Counted from the stretch's first letter, positions 1 through 11,979 are shown. The stretch is DNA of 64,000 nt from Microbacterium sufflavum (GCF_023091155.1 NZ_JAHWXK010000003.1:1-64000); one strand, 5' to 3'. Notes: a model not told the origin generated them from the sequence alone. Translations and numbers: made by a program.

Positions 1-102
1 CTGAACGAGGATAATTTGGCATTTGACAAGTGCACGCTGTTGAGTTCTCAAGGATCGGATGCTCCCACGACCCAGCCATCACAACCAGGCCCGCAGGGCA
101 AC
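1..102 (-). other. 5' leader of an rRNA operon (16S gene lies off the left edge)
   Basis: Read leftward, this stretch contains TTGAGAACTCAACAGCGTG (the TTGAGTTCTCAA palindrome is at 40-51) followed by a CACTTGTCAAATGCC segment. That combination is characteristic of the actinobacterial pre-16S leader, where it holds an anti-termination/processing signal. No mature 16S sequence is inside the window, so the operon is inferred from its leader and from the two promoters just upstream. Confidence 0.8.
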
Positions 103-108
103 TTCTCT

Positions 109-136
109 ATCTTAGCCATCCCGACTCGCTTGTCAA
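109..136 (-). promoter_or_regulatory. rRNA operon promoter P1
   Basis: Leftward promoter with a perfect -35 TTGACA (131-136), a 16-base spacer and -10 TAAGAT (109-114). Transcription would begin near 102 and run into the 16S leader. Confidence 0.75.
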
Positions 137-317
137 ATCAGCGCGCCGGGCGGATCGAGGATCCGCTGCGCAGCTGAGACAGCCGCAGAAGGGGTGGATC
201 TCCCATCCTAGACGCACGCGCCTGATCTCTCAAGAGAGAAGGAATGGGAGGTGGTTCTCCGCTTGAGGGGGGTGAAGCTCTGGGCTTCTCCGCTTCCCTG
301 TGGGGCGAACAAGTAAT

Positions 318-346
318 AAGTTACGTGGGTTCCGGGGTTCTGGCAA
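318..346 (-). promoter_or_regulatory. rRNA operon upstream promoter P2
   Basis: Second leftward promoter: -35 TTGCCA (341-346), 17-base spacer, -10 TAACTT (318-323). It lies about 210 bases upstream of P1, as in other multi-promoter rRNA operons. The surrounding region 137-317 holds no gene that I can support. Confidence 0.55.
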
Positions 347-398
347 ATCGGGGCACCACCCCCGGGCGTGTCGGCACCGCGACAGGACCACATCAGCC

Positions 399-417
399 CG
401 GATCAGCCGGGTTTTTC
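399..417 (+). terminator. Possible insulating terminator before the CoA transferase gene
   Basis: CCCGG-ATCAG-CCGGG followed by five T on the plus strand forms a short intrinsic terminator. It lies upstream of the predicted -10 box (436-441) of the next gene, so it would block rightward read-through from the rRNA promoter region rather than attenuate that gene. The short stem makes this uncertain. Confidence 0.35.
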
Positions 418-447
418 CGCTCGGAAGCCGCGGAGTAGCATCGCGCC

Positions 448-1803
448 ATGGGCCCCCACCGTCCCTCCCCCCGTGCCGCCGCTCCCGCGAGGACCCGTCC
501 GAGCGCCGCCCTGCTGCGCCGGGTCTGGACAGAGATCGGCGGAGAGCCCGCTGCCGTGCACGACGCGCTCCCAGACCTCGCCGGTCTAGGCGACGTCCCG
601 CTCCCTGCCCGTACCGCCGCCGGGGAACTCGCGCTGGGGAGCACGGCCGCCGCGACGCTGGCGGCGGGGCGCAGGGTCGCGGACCTGGATGTCGCCCGGG
701 TCGCCGCCGCATACCGGAGCGACCGCCTCCTCACGGTCGACGATGCTCCCCCGCCCGTCTGGTCTCCCCTGTCGGGGTTCTGGCCCACCGCCGACGGGTG
801 GATCCGGACGCACGGCAACTACCCCCATCACGCTCGCGGGCTCCGATCCGCCCTGGGGCTCGCGCCTGACGCCGGCCGCCCCGACGTCGCCGCAGCTCTC
901 GCCGCGCTCCCCCGCGACGAAGCCGTCCGGCGGATCGTGCACCACGGAGGACTCGCGGTCTCCGTGCGGGCCGAGCAGCCGGAGCACGACGCCCGTCTCC
1001 GCACCATGCCTCTGATCGAGGTGGCCCGTGTCGGCGATGCCGCGCCCTCCGGTCGTCCGACGTCCGGGCCTCCGTCTCCCCTCGCCGGAATCCGCGTGCT
1101 CGATCTCACGCGCGTGATCGCCGGTCCCGTCTGCACACGCACACTCGCCCTGCTCGGTGCCGACGTGCTGCGGATCGATCCCCCGGCCATCGCCGAGCTC
1201 CCCTGGCAGCACCTCGACACCGGTCACGGGAAGCGCAGCACGATCCTCGATGCCCGTGACCCGGCGATGTCCGCTCTGCTCGCCACCGCCGACGTGGTCG
1301 TCCTGGGGTACCGTCCGGCGTCGCTCGCACGACTCGGCCTGTCTCCCGACACCCTCGTCGAGAGGTACCCCGGTCTCGTCGTGGCCGAGCTCAGCGCGTG
1401 GGGTGCCGACGCGCCGGAGCGCGCGGGCTTCGACAGCCTGGTGCAGGCGGAGAGCGGAATCGCGGTGATCGAGGGCGACGACGGCGTACCCGGAGCGCTG
1501 CCCGCACAGGCGCTCGACCACAGCAGCGGCTACCTGCTCGCCGCGGCGGTGACCACGCTGCTCGGACGGCGTGCGCGCGAGAGCGGATCCTGGATCGCAC
1601 GCACCTCGCTGCGCCGGGTCGCCGCCGAACTTCTCGGGATGCCGCGCCGCACGGACCCGGTCGCTGCGCCGGATCCGGACGCGGCCTCGCACGAGGCGAG
1701 GTTCGACGTCGACGGGGTATCCCTCGTCACCGCGGCACCGGTCATCCCCGGCACGGCGTTCACGGCGCCGCACCCGTGGGGGTCGGACGCACCGCGCTGG
1801 TGA
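448..1803 (+). CDS. Class III (CaiB/BaiF-type) CoA transferase with rearranged halves
   Basis: Predicted 451-residue cytoplasmic CoA transferase. The hallmark N-terminal segment of the CaiB/BaiF family (LAGIRVLDLTRVIAGPVCT) begins only near residue 212, and the catalytic Asp is D357 in ALDHSSG, aligned with Asp169 (GDSNSG) of formyl-CoA transferase. The first ~200 residues contain WIRTHGNYPHH and resemble the large C-terminal domain of the family, so the module order looks permuted relative to CaiB. The substrate cannot be told from sequence. A -10-like TAGCAT (436-441) sits six bases before the ATG, suggesting leaderless expression. It diverges from the rRNA promoters and converges on the DUF4184 gene; no acyl-CoA pathway gene is adjacent. 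Confidence 0.8.
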   Translation: MGPHRPSPRAAAPARTRPSAALLRRVWTEIGGEPAAVHDALPDLAGLGDVPLPARTAAGELALGSTAAATLAAGRRVADLDVARVAAAYRSDRLLTVDDAPPPVWSPLSGFWPTADGWIRTHGNYPHHARGLRSALGLAPDAGRPDVAAALAALPRDEAVRRIVHHGGLAVSVRAEQPEHDARLRTMPLIEVARVGDAAPSGRPTSGPPSPLAGIRVLDLTRVIAGPVCTRTLALLGADVLRIDPPAIAELPWQHLDTGHGKRSTILDARDPAMSALLATADVVVLGYRPASLARLGLSPDTLVERYPGLVVAELSAWGADAPERAGFDSLVQAESGIAVIEGDDGVPGALPAQALDHSSGYLLAAAVTTLLGRRARESGSWIARTSLRRVAAELLGMPRRTDPVAAPDPDAASHEARFDVDGVSLVTAAPVIPGTAFTAPHPWGSDAPRW

Positions 1804-1827
1804 CGACCGCGCTGGTGACGCGCGCGG

Positions 1828-2628
1828 TCAGCGCGACCGGACCGGGTCCCCTCGGCGCAGAGCCACCACGGCACACAGCACGAGAGTGAGCGCACCCCAC
1901 ACCGCGCACGCCGGAGGCAGCACGCGATACGCCAGGTGAGCGACGGTGAACTCCGCCGTGAGGGGACCGAGCACCGCGAGACCGATCACCCACGCCGCCA
2001 CCAGGATCGCCGGCAGCGAGAGCCACCAGGTCACCCGCACCGGCGAGGGCAGCCACCGGGTGACCGCGTCGCGAGGCACCGCACGCTGCAGCCGCAGCGC
2101 CGCCCACAGCCCGAGGCCGAGCAGCGCCAGCACACTCGAACCGTGCTGCACCCACTTGTACCCGAGCAGCGGACCCCACTGCTCATCCAGCATCGGGAAC
2201 AGCGCGACGCCCCAGCGCCCCTCGTGCGTGAACGCGTCCCACGCGATGTGCGACAGCACGCCGAGCACGAGCGACACCGCGAGCAGCAGCGGATACCAGG
2301 GGCGACCGAGGCCGACCCCCACCGCACGGCCCGCGGCCACGGAGCCGCGGTCGTCCCACTCGCGCGGCAGCCGACGCGCGACCCACAGCGGCACCAGCTC
2401 ACCGACCGACGGCCGCAGCACCACACGCCAGAGCAGGAAGAGCACGAAGGCCAGCAGCGCCGTCCAGAGCACGTTGGCCACGGAGTGCGTGAACGAGTAG
2501 TCGAGACCCACCCCGCGCAGGAAAAGCGGGAGATCCGGCGTCATCGCACCGATCGCGATCGCCGCGGGCACGAGGGGCGTGCGCACGAACGGCAGCGCGA
2601 CGATCGCGTGACTCGGCGTGAACGGCAT
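1828..2628 (-). CDS. DUF4184 family membrane protein
   Basis: A 266-residue integral membrane protein with several hydrophobic helices. It carries conserved polar motifs of the DUF4184 family: FTPSHA at the N-terminus, MTPDLP near residue 29, a THS, and SHIAWDAFTH near the middle. Clustered His and Asp at membrane edges hint at metal binding or hydrolase chemistry, as in the related YdjM/metal-dependent membrane hydrolases, but no activity is established. It starts 12 bases after tyrS and is probably co-transcribed with it. Its 3' end faces the CoA transferase gene. Confidence 0.7.
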   Translation of the reverse strand: MPFTPSHAIVALPFVRTPLVPAAIAIGAMTPDLPLFLRGVGLDYSFTHSVANVLWTALLAFVLFLLWRVVLRPSVGELVPLWVARRLPREWDDRGSVAAGRAVGVGLGRPWYPLLLAVSLVLGVLSHIAWDAFTHEGRWGVALFPMLDEQWGPLLGYKWVQHGSSVLALLGLGLWAALRLQRAVPRDAVTRWLPSPVRVTWWLSLPAILVAAWVIGLAVLGPLTAEFTVAHLAYRVLPPACAVWGALTLVLCAVVALRRGDPVRSR

Positions 2629-2640
2629 CCGGACGCCGCG

Positions 2641-3942
2641 TCAGCTCAGGAACACGCCGGCGAGGGTCTTCTTGCCTCGGCGCAGCACCGAGACCCCACC
2701 GGGGAGCGTGCCCTGCACGGTCGCCGTGTCGTCCGCCACCCGCTCACCGTCGAGCGACACACCGCCCTGAGTGATCGCCCGACGCGCCTCCGACAGACTC
2801 GACACGAGCCCGGTCGCGACCAGCGCATCGACCACGGGAGTGCCGGGCGCCACGGTCGCATGCGGCAGCTCATCGAGCGCGGAACGCAGCGTCGCCGGGT
2901 CGAGAGCGGTCAGGTCGCCCTGTCCGAACAGTGCCTCCGACGCGGCGATCACGGCCGCCGTCGCCTCGACGCCGTGCACGGTCGCCACGACCTCGAGCGC
3001 CAGACGCTTCTGCGCAGCGCGGCGGAACGGCTCGGTCGCGACGAGCTCGGCGTACTCCTCGATCTCGGCCCTGGTCAGGAACGTGAACACCTTGAGCCGC
3101 TCGATCACGTCGGCGTCGGCCGTCGACAGCCAGAACTGGTAGAACGCGTACGGGCTGGTGAGCTCCGCATCGATCCAGATCGCGTTGCCCTCGCTCTTGC
3201 CGAACTTGGTGCCGTCGCTGTTCGTGATCAGGGGCGTGCCGATCGCGTGCACGGACACACCCTCGACACGGTGGATCAGATCGGTGCCGCTGGTCAGGTT
3301 GCCCCACTGATCGGACCCGCCCGTCTGCAGACGGCAGTCGTACTGACGGTAGAGCTCCAGGAAGTCGAGACCCTGCAGGATCTGGTAGCTGAACTCGGTG
3401 TAGCTGATGCCCGCGTCCGAGTTGAGGCGCGCGGCGACCGCATCCTTCTTCAGCATCGTGCCGACCCGGTAGTGCTTGCCGATCTCCCGCAGGAAGTCGA
3501 TGGCGGACAGCGGCGCGGTCCAGTCGAGGTTGTTCACCATGCGGGCCGCGTTGTCGCCCTCGAAGCTGAGGTAGCGCTCCACCTGTCCCCGCAGGCGATC
3601 CACCCACTCGGCCACCGTCTCGCGTGTGTTGAGCGTGCGCTCCGCGGTCGGACGGGGATCGCCGATGAGCCCGGTCGAGCCGCCGACGAGACCCAGCGGC
3701 CGGTGCCCGGCGAGCTGGAGCCGACGCAGCAGGAGCAGCTGCACCAGGTGACCCAGGTGCAGGCTCGGCGCGGTCGGATCGAACCCGCAGTAATACGTGA
3801 TGGGGTCTCCCGCGAGCAGGGCGCGCAGCGCCTCCTGGTCGGTGGACACGTGGACCAGGCCACGCCACACGATCTCGTCCCACACGTTCTCGAACGTGGG
3901 ATCGATCGCCTGGGGTGCGGTCGTCAGGTCGGGAGTTGACAC
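2641..3942 (-). CDS. tyrS: Tyrosyl-tRNA synthetase
   Basis: A 433-residue class I aminoacyl-tRNA synthetase that charges tRNA-Tyr. Visible signatures are the HIGH-type motif HLGH in PSLHLGHLVQL, the KMSKS-type loop KFGKS, tyrosine-binding segments around YQILQGLDFLEL, and a C-terminal S4-like RNA-binding domain (SLSEARRAITQGGVSLDG). The GTG start at 3942 is chosen because a TAGCCT box (3950-3955) lies seven bases before it, fitting a leaderless transcript; in-frame sequence further upstream belongs to the neighbouring reductase region. The tyrS position after the arg operon matches an order I recall from other actinobacteria. Confidence 0.95.
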   Translation of the reverse strand: MSTPDLTTAPQAIDPTFENVWDEIVWRGLVHVSTDQEALRALLAGDPITYYCGFDPTAPSLHLGHLVQLLLLRRLQLAGHRPLGLVGGSTGLIGDPRPTAERTLNTRETVAEWVDRLRGQVERYLSFEGDNAARMVNNLDWTAPLSAIDFLREIGKHYRVGTMLKKDAVAARLNSDAGISYTEFSYQILQGLDFLELYRQYDCRLQTGGSDQWGNLTSGTDLIHRVEGVSVHAIGTPLITNSDGTKFGKSEGNAIWIDAELTSPYAFYQFWLSTADADVIERLKVFTFLTRAEIEEYAELVATEPFRRAAQKRLALEVVATVHGVEATAAVIAASEALFGQGDLTALDPATLRSALDELPHATVAPGTPVVDALVATGLVSSLSEARRAITQGGVSLDGERVADDTATVQGTLPGGVSVLRRGKKTLAGVFLS

Positions 3943-3980
3943 GCGCTCCAGGCTAGCAGCGCGCGGTGCGGCATCCCGCC

Positions 3981-4934
3981 TCACACCGCACCGTCGAGCT
4001 CGGCGATCTCCTCGGGCGCGAGGGCGAGCTCGGCCGCGTCCAGCGCGGTGTCGAGCTGCGCGATCTTGCTCCCCCCGAGGATCGGCCGGATGCCGTGCGC
4101 GAGCAGCCATGCCAGCACGATCTGCCCGCGCTGGGCGTCGTGCGCGTGCGCGATCCGGTCGAGGACCGCGAGGCGCCGCGCGGTGCCGGGGTGGTCGTAG
4201 ACCTCGGGGATCGCCTTCGCCGCGTTGTCGTACGCCCCGGACAGCAGGGGCGTGTACGCCCAGGTCTCCAGACCGTTCGCGGCGGCGTAGTCGCGCTGCT
4301 CGTCGCTCAGCACGCCGAACGGGTGCACCACCCCCGGCGGCAACGTGCCGGGGCGCGCGCGCAGATAGGTCGCGTTGAGCTGGAGCGCATCGAGCGGCGC
4401 GCTGCCGATCGCCGTCGCGTGAGCGCGGGCCCGCTCGATGCGCCAGGCGGGATGATTGGACGCGCCGACGCGCCGGACCGTCCCGCTGCCGGTGAGCGAC
4501 GCGAGGCCGTCGACCGTCCGCTCGATGGGGACAGCGCGATCCTCCTGGTGCAGCCAGAGCAGATCGATGGTGTCGACGCCCAGGCGCGACAGACTGCCCT
4601 CGACCGCCTGCGCGATCGCCCGCGGCGACAGGCCCGTGCGGTGCGCGGGCCACGAGCCCGGCCACAGCGGTTCGGCACCGACCTTCGTCGACAGACGGAT
4701 GCGCTCGCGGACACCGGGGCGAGCGGCGAGCCACCGACCGATCACCGCCTCGGACGCCCCGCCGTGCCCGGTGTCGCTGGCCCAGAAGCTGTAGCAGTCG
4801 GCGGTGTCGATCCAGCTGCCGCCGCGTTCGACGAAGCGGTCGAGCAGGGCGAAGGCGGTGTCCTCATCGATGAGGGTGCCGAAGGACATGGCACCGAGGA
4901 CGATCGGGGATGCGCGATGCGGAGAAGCGGTCAT
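3981..4934 (-). CDS. Aldo/keto reductase under MerR control
   Basis: A 317-residue NADPH-type aldo/keto reductase with a TIM-barrel pattern. The catalytic tetrad is visible: Asp and Tyr in DTADCYSFW, Lys in LSTKVG, His in LLWLHQED. The C-terminal cofactor-binding segment (LGGSKIAQLD) is present. The start at 4934 (MTASPHRAS) is preferred over an upstream ATG because the latter lies inside the promoter. The gene is transcribed from a 19-base-spacer promoter facing a merR gene, so it is probably the regulated target, perhaps induced by an electrophile or redox-active compound. Substrate unknown. Confidence 0.85.
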   Translation of the reverse strand: MTASPHRASPIVLGAMSFGTLIDEDTAFALLDRFVERGGSWIDTADCYSFWASDTGHGGASEAVIGRWLAARPGVRERIRLSTKVGAEPLWPGSWPAHRTGLSPRAIAQAVEGSLSRLGVDTIDLLWLHQEDRAVPIERTVDGLASLTGSGTVRRVGASNHPAWRIERARAHATAIGSAPLDALQLNATYLRARPGTLPPGVVHPFGVLSDEQRDYAAANGLETWAYTPLLSGAYDNAAKAIPEVYDHPGTARRLAVLDRIAHAHDAQRGQIVLAWLLAHGIRPILGGSKIAQLDTALDAAELALAPEEIAELDGAV

Positions 4935-4940
4935 GCAGGA

Positions 4941-4971
4941 AGCATGCAACCTGGAGCGCACTCCAGGTCAA
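4941..4971 (-). promoter_or_regulatory. MerR-type promoter and operator
   Basis: Leftward promoter with -35 TTGACC (4966-4971) and -10 CATGCT (4941-4946) separated by 19 bases, the over-long spacing typical of MerR-family targets. The spacer holds a perfect 7+7 inverted repeat, CCTGGAG-TGCG-CTCCAGG (4950-4967). Binding here by the divergent merR product would both activate the reductase and repress merR itself. Confidence 0.85.
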
Positions 4972-4987
4972 GCCCTAGGATCACGGC

Positions 4988-5350
4988 ATGACCACGACCT
5001 ACACGCCGGCCGAGACCGCCGCCCGCTCCGGCTTCAGCATCGACACCCTGCGGTACTACGAGCGCGAGGGCATCCTGCCCGCGGTGCCGCGCACGGCCGG
5101 AGGCCACCGGGTGTACACCGATGCGGAGCTCGGGCTGCTCGAGTTCCTCAAGTGCCTGCGCGAGACCGGGATGCCCGTGGAGCGTCTCCGGCGGTACGGA
5201 CAGCTGTGCCGCGACGACGACACCATCCCCGAGCGGATCGCCCTCCTGGAGGAACACGCCGAGACCGTGGAGCGGCAGCTCGCGGAGGTCCTCGCGCAGC
5301 AGCACCGCCTCCAGGAGAAGCTGACCTGGTACCGGAGGCAGCTGGCCTGA
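4988..5350 (+). CDS. MerR family transcriptional regulator
   Basis: A 120-residue regulator: winged helix-turn-helix at residues ~5-75 (YTPAETAARSGFSIDTLRYY, then the EREGILP and GGHRVYT motifs) followed by a dimerisation coiled coil (~80-118). The C-terminus is very short and lacks a metal-binding Cys loop; the only Cys residues (in LKCLRE and QLCRDD) lie in the helical region. It is more like the aldo/keto-reductase-linked MerR group than metal sensors. A TAGGAT box (4976-4981) six bases before the ATG suggests a leaderless mRNA. It ends one base before the convergent membrane-protein gene. Confidence 0.9.
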   Translation: MTTTYTPAETAARSGFSIDTLRYYEREGILPAVPRTAGGHRVYTDAELGLLEFLKCLRETGMPVERLRRYGQLCRDDDTIPERIALLEEHAETVERQLAEVLAQQHRLQEKLTWYRRQLA

Positions 5351-5351
5351 C

Positions 5352-6155
5352 TCAGGTGTGCGCGGCCCACCACACCAGGAACGCGGCACCGAGCCCGATG
5401 ACCCAGCTGACGAGACTGCCGACCAGGAAGTACTCGGCCCTGGCGCCGGTCTCGCCGTCGCGGGAGATCTCGGGGAACCGGACGATGCCCTTGGCCGCGA
5501 GCATGGCCGCCAGCACGGGATAGGCGGCCGCGAGGGTGAGGATCATCACCAGCACGCGCTCGAGCGGTCCGATGAGCCGACCGCCCTTGAAGCCGTTGCG
5601 CGGATCGGTCGCCGGCAGGACCGCCTCCACCGGGGCCTGCGCCGCACGCGCCGCGGCGGGTTCGGCAGTCTCGGGCGACGACGGCTCCGGGGCGACCGCG
5701 ATCGGGGCGGGGTCGGCCGGCCGCCAGGTGTGCTCGCCGTCGAGGGCCGCCCGCACCACGAGGTTCGACGACTCCAGCAGGAAGACCCCGGCTCCGAGCG
5801 CGAGCACGGCGAGGTCGAACGACACCTCGCCGAAGGGCGACCGCAGCGTCCAGAGCTCGCCGATGAGCCCGGTCTCGTCGCGCGCACCCACCCACACGAC
5901 CGCGCCGATGCTGAGGGCGGCCACTGCGACCGCGGGCCAGAAGCCGGCGCGGGAGGGTCGGCCGTCCGGCATGCTCCACACCCAGAGGGCACCTCCGGCG
6001 AGGCCCAGGACGGCCCAGAGGAGCGCCTCCCCTCCGATGCCGAGCAGCACGATGACCGCGGCGGCGACCACGTATCCGAGCCAGCGACGGGGCACGAACT
6101 GACGCACCAGATCGGCCGCGCCGATGGCGAGGAGCAGGAAGCCGGCGAGGATCAT
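5352..6155 (-). CDS. Membrane protein of the SatD-associated (DUF3307-like C-terminus) type
   Basis: A 267-residue membrane protein: several N-terminal transmembrane segments (~1-90), a Pro/Ala/Glu-rich cytoplasmic stretch (~150-185), and a C-terminal part with RLIGPLERVLVMILTL and AEYFLVGSLVSW. That last pattern resembles the C-terminal region of DUF3307 proteins, which I recall as neighbours of satD genes. The start overlaps the satD stop by four bases (ATGA), so the two are translationally coupled and probably act together. The biochemical role is unknown. Confidence 0.6.
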   Translation of the reverse strand: MILAGFLLLAIGAADLVRQFVPRRWLGYVVAAAVIVLLGIGGEALLWAVLGLAGGALWVWSMPDGRPSRAGFWPAVAVAALSIGAVVWVGARDETGLIGELWTLRSPFGEVSFDLAVLALGAGVFLLESSNLVVRAALDGEHTWRPADPAPIAVAPEPSSPETAEPAAARAAQAPVEAVLPATDPRNGFKGGRLIGPLERVLVMILTLAAAYPVLAAMLAAKGIVRFPEISRDGETGARAEYFLVGSLVSWVIGLGAAFLVWWAAHT

Positions 6156-6796
6156 GCGCCCTCCCCTCGCAACGCCGCCAGTCCCTCGATGAGCGCCGCC
6201 GCCCCCGCACTGCGCAGGGACTTGGAGACGCTGGGCTGCGTGATGCTCTCCTGTGCCGCCAGCTCCTGCTGCGACCGGCCGATCAGCCGACCGTAGGTGA
6301 GGCGTCGCTCGCGCGCGGTCATGGCGCCGACGAGCTCGTCGCGGACGAGGACGTAGGCGTTGGCGGCGGCGATCACGGCGGGCATGACCTCATCCTGACC
6401 CGGGGCACCGACAATCCAGGTGCGCGTCCGCGGCACGGCGCGCTGTTCGCGGGCATGGACGGTCTCGATCGCGGCGCGCGCGGCATACCATCCCGGCCCG
6501 TCCGCGAGCTCACCGTGGACCGAATCGACCGCGCGCACCTCCCCCACGCCGATCCCGAAGCGGAAGGCGAGGTCGTCCGGCAGCCGCAGCTGGATCATCA
6601 GGAGCGAGGTGAGCGCATCGGTCAGCTCTCGATAGACGGCCTGCTGCTCGTCCCCTACCGTGGGCGTGAGCGGCTGCAGTGCGAGAGGTCGGTCGGACTC
6701 GACCTCGGCGATGGCGTCGTCGAGCGCCCGCTGGGCGGCACTGCGGTCGTCGAGCTCGCGGGAGCCCACGATGTCGGCGATCACGGCGATGACCAT
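6152..6796 (-). CDS. SatD family protein with C-terminal helix-turn-helix
   Basis: A 214-residue protein starting MVIAVIADIVGSREL, the recognisable N-terminus of the SatD family. The C-terminal ~45 residues form a helix-turn-helix (RSQQELAAQESITQPSVSKSLR), so DNA binding is likely. It is the first gene of a two-gene operon with the membrane protein. The 59-base divergent region in front of it is AT-rich and contains a symmetric dyad, a strong hint of self-control. A TACGGT box lies six bases upstream of the ATG. What SatD senses is not known to me. Confidence 0.75.
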   Translation of the reverse strand: MVIAVIADIVGSRELDDRSAAQRALDDAIAEVESDRPLALQPLTPTVGDEQQAVYRELTDALTSLLMIQLRLPDDLAFRFGIGVGEVRAVDSVHGELADGPGWYAARAAIETVHAREQRAVPRTRTWIVGAPGQDEVMPAVIAAANAYVLVRDELVGAMTARERRLTYGRLIGRSQQELAAQESITQPSVSKSLRSAGAAALIEGLAALRGEGA

Positions 6797-6799
6797 GGC

Positions 6800-6844
6800 A
6801 TAACCGTAGCACGAATAAGCTGAGTTTATGCATCTTTTGGTTAT
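6800..6844. promoter_or_regulatory. Symmetric operator region between satD and the DUF1349 gene
   Basis: An imperfect 15-base palindrome ATAAGCTGAGTTTAT (6815-6829; six of seven pairs) is centred at 6822. Two inverted hexamers, ATAACC (6800-6805) and GGTTAT (6839-6844), are placed at exactly equal distances around the same centre. Both divergent genes have TAnnnT-like boxes here. Likely a binding site for the SatD regulator; this is inference from symmetry. Confidence 0.5.
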
Positions 6845-6855
6845 AGATCGGAGAT

Positions 6856-7443
6856 ATGCCTGATATGAGCATCATGCCCTGGAGTGCAGGAACCTGGACC
6901 CACGCGCCCGCCGACGTCGCGGGCAGCGGAGCGCACCTCGACGTGACCGCCGCCGAGGGCAGCGACGCCTGGCGGCACACCGCGTACGGCTTCGTGCACG
7001 ACACCGAGCACGCACTCCTCGCTCCCCTGGCCGTCGGCGAGGCGATGGAGGTGTCGTTCCGCGCCCCCTGGGAAGGACAGTTCGACCAGGCCGGCCTCTT
7101 CGTGCGCGCCGAAGACGAGCACTGGGTCAAGGCGGGCATCGAACACGCCGACGGCCACCTCGGGCTCGGCGCCGTCGTCACCGCCGTGGTCTCCGACTGG
7201 TCGGTCGGACACGTCGACGACTGGCGGGACAGCGAGATCACCGTCCGCGTCAGCCGCTGGCGCGACGCGCTGATCGTCCGCGCCGCCGCCGACGGCGGAC
7301 CCTGGCGTCTCGTGCGGGTCGCGCCCTTCGACGGCGAGGCCCCCGCCGCGGCCGGACCGTTCCTCGCCGCCCCTACGCGCGCCGGGCTCACCGTCCGCTT
7401 CACACGCTGGGAGCGGACCGCCGCAGACGCCGACCTGCACTAG
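6856..7443 (+). CDS. DUF1349 domain protein
   Basis: A 195-residue soluble protein with the concanavalin-like beta-sandwich pattern of DUF1349: QFDQAGLFVRAEDEHWVKAGIE in the middle, a VVTAVVSDWS segment, and a C-terminal GPFLAAPTRAGLTVRFT strand. No signal peptide is visible, so it is probably cytoplasmic. Relatives are often annotated as regulators or sugar-binding-like proteins, but function is unproven. A TATAGA box ends nine bases before the ATG at 6856; an alternative ATG lies three codons later. It diverges from satD and shares its control region. Confidence 0.7.
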   Translation: MPDMSIMPWSAGTWTHAPADVAGSGAHLDVTAAEGSDAWRHTAYGFVHDTEHALLAPLAVGEAMEVSFRAPWEGQFDQAGLFVRAEDEHWVKAGIEHADGHLGLGAVVTAVVSDWSVGHVDDWRDSEITVRVSRWRDALIVRAAADGGPWRLVRVAPFDGEAPAAAGPFLAAPTRAGLTVRFTRWERTAADADLH

Positions 7444-7474
7444 CCGCGCGGGTCGAGACCGCCGAGACGGGAGC

Positions 7475-7496
7475 GGGCCGCGGACGACCGCGGCCC
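7475..7496. terminator. Bidirectional terminator hairpin
   Basis: Perfect 9-base stem GGGCCGCGG-ACGA-CCGCGGCCC between the convergent DUF1349 and argH genes. There is no U tract, as is common in high-GC actinobacteria. Confidence 0.6.
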
Positions 7497-7503
7497 CCTC
7501 CGC

Positions 7504-11061
<3,558 letters not shown>

Positions 11062-11065
<4 letters not shown>

Positions 11066-11979
11066 GCCGTCGCCCCTTTCTCTCCCAGGACCACTTCGGT
11101 CCCGATTCCCTTGCTGGTGAACAGTTCGACGAGCACCGAGTGCGGTACCCGTCCGTCGATGATCGCCGCGGCGTCCACGCCGCCCTCGACCGCGTCCAGG
11201 CACGCCCGCATCTTCGGGATCATGCCCGACTCCAGGCGCGGCAGCATCTCGATCAGCGCATCCGAGGTGAGGTGCGACACGAGCGAGTCGCGGTTGGGCC
11301 AGTCGGCGTACAACCCCGGCACGTCGGTGAGGATCACCAGCTTGCGCGCCCCGAGCGCCACGGCGAGTGCCGCGGCGGCCGCATCCGCGTTCACGTTCAG
11401 CGACTGGCCGGGGTGGTCGAGGTCGGGCGCGATGCTCGAGATGACCGGGATGCGACCGGCCGCGAGGTGGTCGAGCACCGCGGTGGGGTCGACCTGCACC
11501 ACGTCGCCGACCCGGCCGAGGTCGATCTCCTCGCCGTCGACGACCACGCCGCGGCGACGCCCGCCGAACAGACCGGCGTCCTCTCCGCTGAGCCCCGTGG
11601 CGATCGGCCCGTGCGAGTTGATCTTCGCCACGAGCTGCGGGTTCACCTGCCCGGTGAGCACCATGCGCACGACACTGATCGCCTCGGTGTTGGTGACGCG
11701 GTATCCGCCCTTGAACTCGCTCGGGATCTCCAGCCGCTGCAGCATGTCGGAGATCTGCGGCCCGCCGCCGTGCACGACCACGGGCTGCACGCCGACGTAG
11801 CGGAGGTAGGCGATGTCCTGCGCGAAGGCCTCCTGCAGCTCGTCCGAGACCATGGCGTTGCCGCCGTACTTGACCACGACGATCTGGTCGCGGAAGGTCT
11901 TCAGCCACGGCAGCGACTCGATCAGCGTGGTCGCCTTCTGCGCGGCGACGTCGGGCGTGGTGTCCTGGATGTCGGTCAT
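11062..11979 (-). CDS. argB: Acetylglutamate kinase
   Basis: A 305-residue amino-acid kinase that phosphorylates N-acetylglutamate, usually the arginine-feedback-controlled step. Motifs: [10 protein letters not shown] near the N-terminus, [10 protein letters not shown] for substrate/phosphate binding, and the [12 protein letters not shown] nucleotide loop. The N-terminal helix before the kinase core ([12 protein letters not shown]) is the type found in arginine-sensitive hexameric enzymes. It overlaps both argJ and argD by four bases. Confidence 0.97.

Noticed and set aside
30..266. Short plus-strand frame at the left edge
   Set aside because: It lies antisense within the rRNA leader and promoters and has no supporting start signal.
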